Assembly (NCBI GenBank): GCA_004556005.1
Contig: SFJA01000052.1
Coordinates: 1-13,272 of the forward strand
Direction of reading: 5' to 3'
Length of the DNA: 13,272 nt
Source: Bacteroidales bacterium
GTDB lineage: Bacteria; Bacteroidota; Bacteroidia; Bacteroidales; UBA932
Position 1 is the first letter of the stretch, and each line of letters starts with the position of its first letter. The notes under the pieces were generated by a model. It was not told the origin of the DNA. It saw only the letters and a program-made list of their open reading frames with translations, and did not search any database. Positions 13,040 through 13,272 of this stretch are shown in pieces. The translations under genes were made by a program, and so were the position numbers.

Positions 13040-13272
13040 CTGCAATTCATCTGACAAGGCAATCGGCCTTCCAGGGACCTCCAGGGCATATCAGCTCGCG
13101 CGATAGCATCGATTTGTGTCCATCGAGCACCGCGAACCCCTCAGAGCCTGGTTAGTGCCCAGACTCTCACGTTCCTGCAATTCATCTGACAAGGCAATCG
13201 GCCTTCCAGGGACCTCCAGGGCATATCAGCTCGCGCGATAGCATCGATTTGTGTCCATCGAGCACCGCGAAC
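13040..13272. repeat. Recently duplicated short units at the window's right end
   Basis: Copy 7 starts at 13040 and copy 8 at 13175. They are identical over all 98 bases visible of copy 8, including private variants (GGGACCTCC, GCATATCAG, CGATAGC) absent from copies 1-6. Copy 7 lacks about 85 bp of the full unit. The deletion joins two places that both read CCCTC, so slippage or recombination at short homology is likely. Confidence 0.8.

Larger units (their letters stand above)
11878..13272. repeat. Non-coding tandem array, complete unit about 221 bp, at least 8 copies, continuing past the window
   Basis: The anchor CTGCAATTCATCTG recurs at 11878, 11962, 12146, 12378, 12599, 12820, 13040 and 13175. 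Spacings are 84, 184, 232, 221, 221, 220 and 135. Full units (copies 3-6) run: anchor; GGCCTTCCAGGG; first GGCACAT...CTCGCGCGATGG; GCATCGATTTGTGTCCATCG; CCCCTCCAGACATCGCTCC; second GGCACAT...CTCGCGCGATG; TTTGCAGGAA; CACAAGGCCCTCAGAG; GGTTAGTGCCC. Copies 1, 2 and 7 carry internal deletions. The units are diverged but collinear and all in the same orientation. Lengths of 220, 221 and 232 are not constant modulo 3, so overlapping ORFs change frame from unit to unit and are unlikely to be genes. I see no transposase, cas gene or attC-like cassette between units, and I do not recognise the family. Confidence 0.9.

Noticed and set aside
11856..13106. Several minus- and plus-strand frames in the array with repeated peptides such as CPGAMSEGVRDARWTQIDA and MDTNRCHRASQCALE
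   Set aside because: The same DNA unit is read in different frames because unit length is not a multiple of three; there is no common start, no leader and no family resemblance.
11878..13272. CRISPR array
   Set aside because: Repeats are about 221 bp and contiguous, without short repeat/unique-spacer alternation, and no cas genes are present.
11878..13272. Integron cassette array with attC-like sites
   Set aside because: No cassette ORFs, no integrase and no inverse/core site pair (GTTRRRY) was seen at unit ends; the hairpin is internal and not at cassette borders.

Overview
The window looks like a chromosomal segment of a member of the Bacteroidales (Bacteroidota). Evidence: the ribosomal proteins, EF-G and SecG are of Bacteroidetes type; the sigma-54 regulator, LptE-type lipoprotein, conserved hypothetical and secG form a cluster I remember from this phylum; there are no clear Shine-Dalgarno sequences; and several -33/-7 promoters match the Bacteroides consensus TTTG, about 19-21 nt, TAnnTTTG. 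Genus cannot be fixed from the sequence alone.

Left part, minus strand (1-6171). An OmpA-like/TPR lipoprotein gene is followed by the str operon rpsL-rpsG-fusA-rpsJ. After rpsJ come a CAT-anticodon tRNA and a strong terminator, so the usual continuation into the S10 operon (rplC onward) is absent. Beyond the terminator is an edge-truncated Rpn/PD-(D/E)XK nuclease-family gene. The str promoter sits directly on the terminator of the upstream lipoprotein gene, so transcripts starting there should lack most of the 5' arm of the hairpin.

Middle part, plus strand (6474-11378). A receiver-less sigma-54 activator overlaps lptE, which overlaps a hypothetical with a TPR-like C-terminus, followed 4 nt later by secG. 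Outer-membrane LPS assembly and inner-membrane protein export genes are thus in one tight transcription unit. Next is a 683-residue ClpB-type disaggregase lacking the N-terminal domain and also a short segment of the second ATPase domain. The 76 nt before it hold a 13-nt palindrome, a sigma-54-like box and a terminator hairpin that runs almost into its start codon.

Right part (11379-13272). A G-rich low-complexity spacer leads to tRNA-Gly(GCC), which has a consensus promoter, an encoded CCA and a terminator. From 11878 to the window end lies a non-coding array of at least eight units, about 221 bp when complete. Each complete unit carries an internally duplicated motif and a conserved hairpin. 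Units are not multiples of three, so the repetitive ORFs they generate are unlikely to be proteins. This array is the strongest candidate here for something undescribed.
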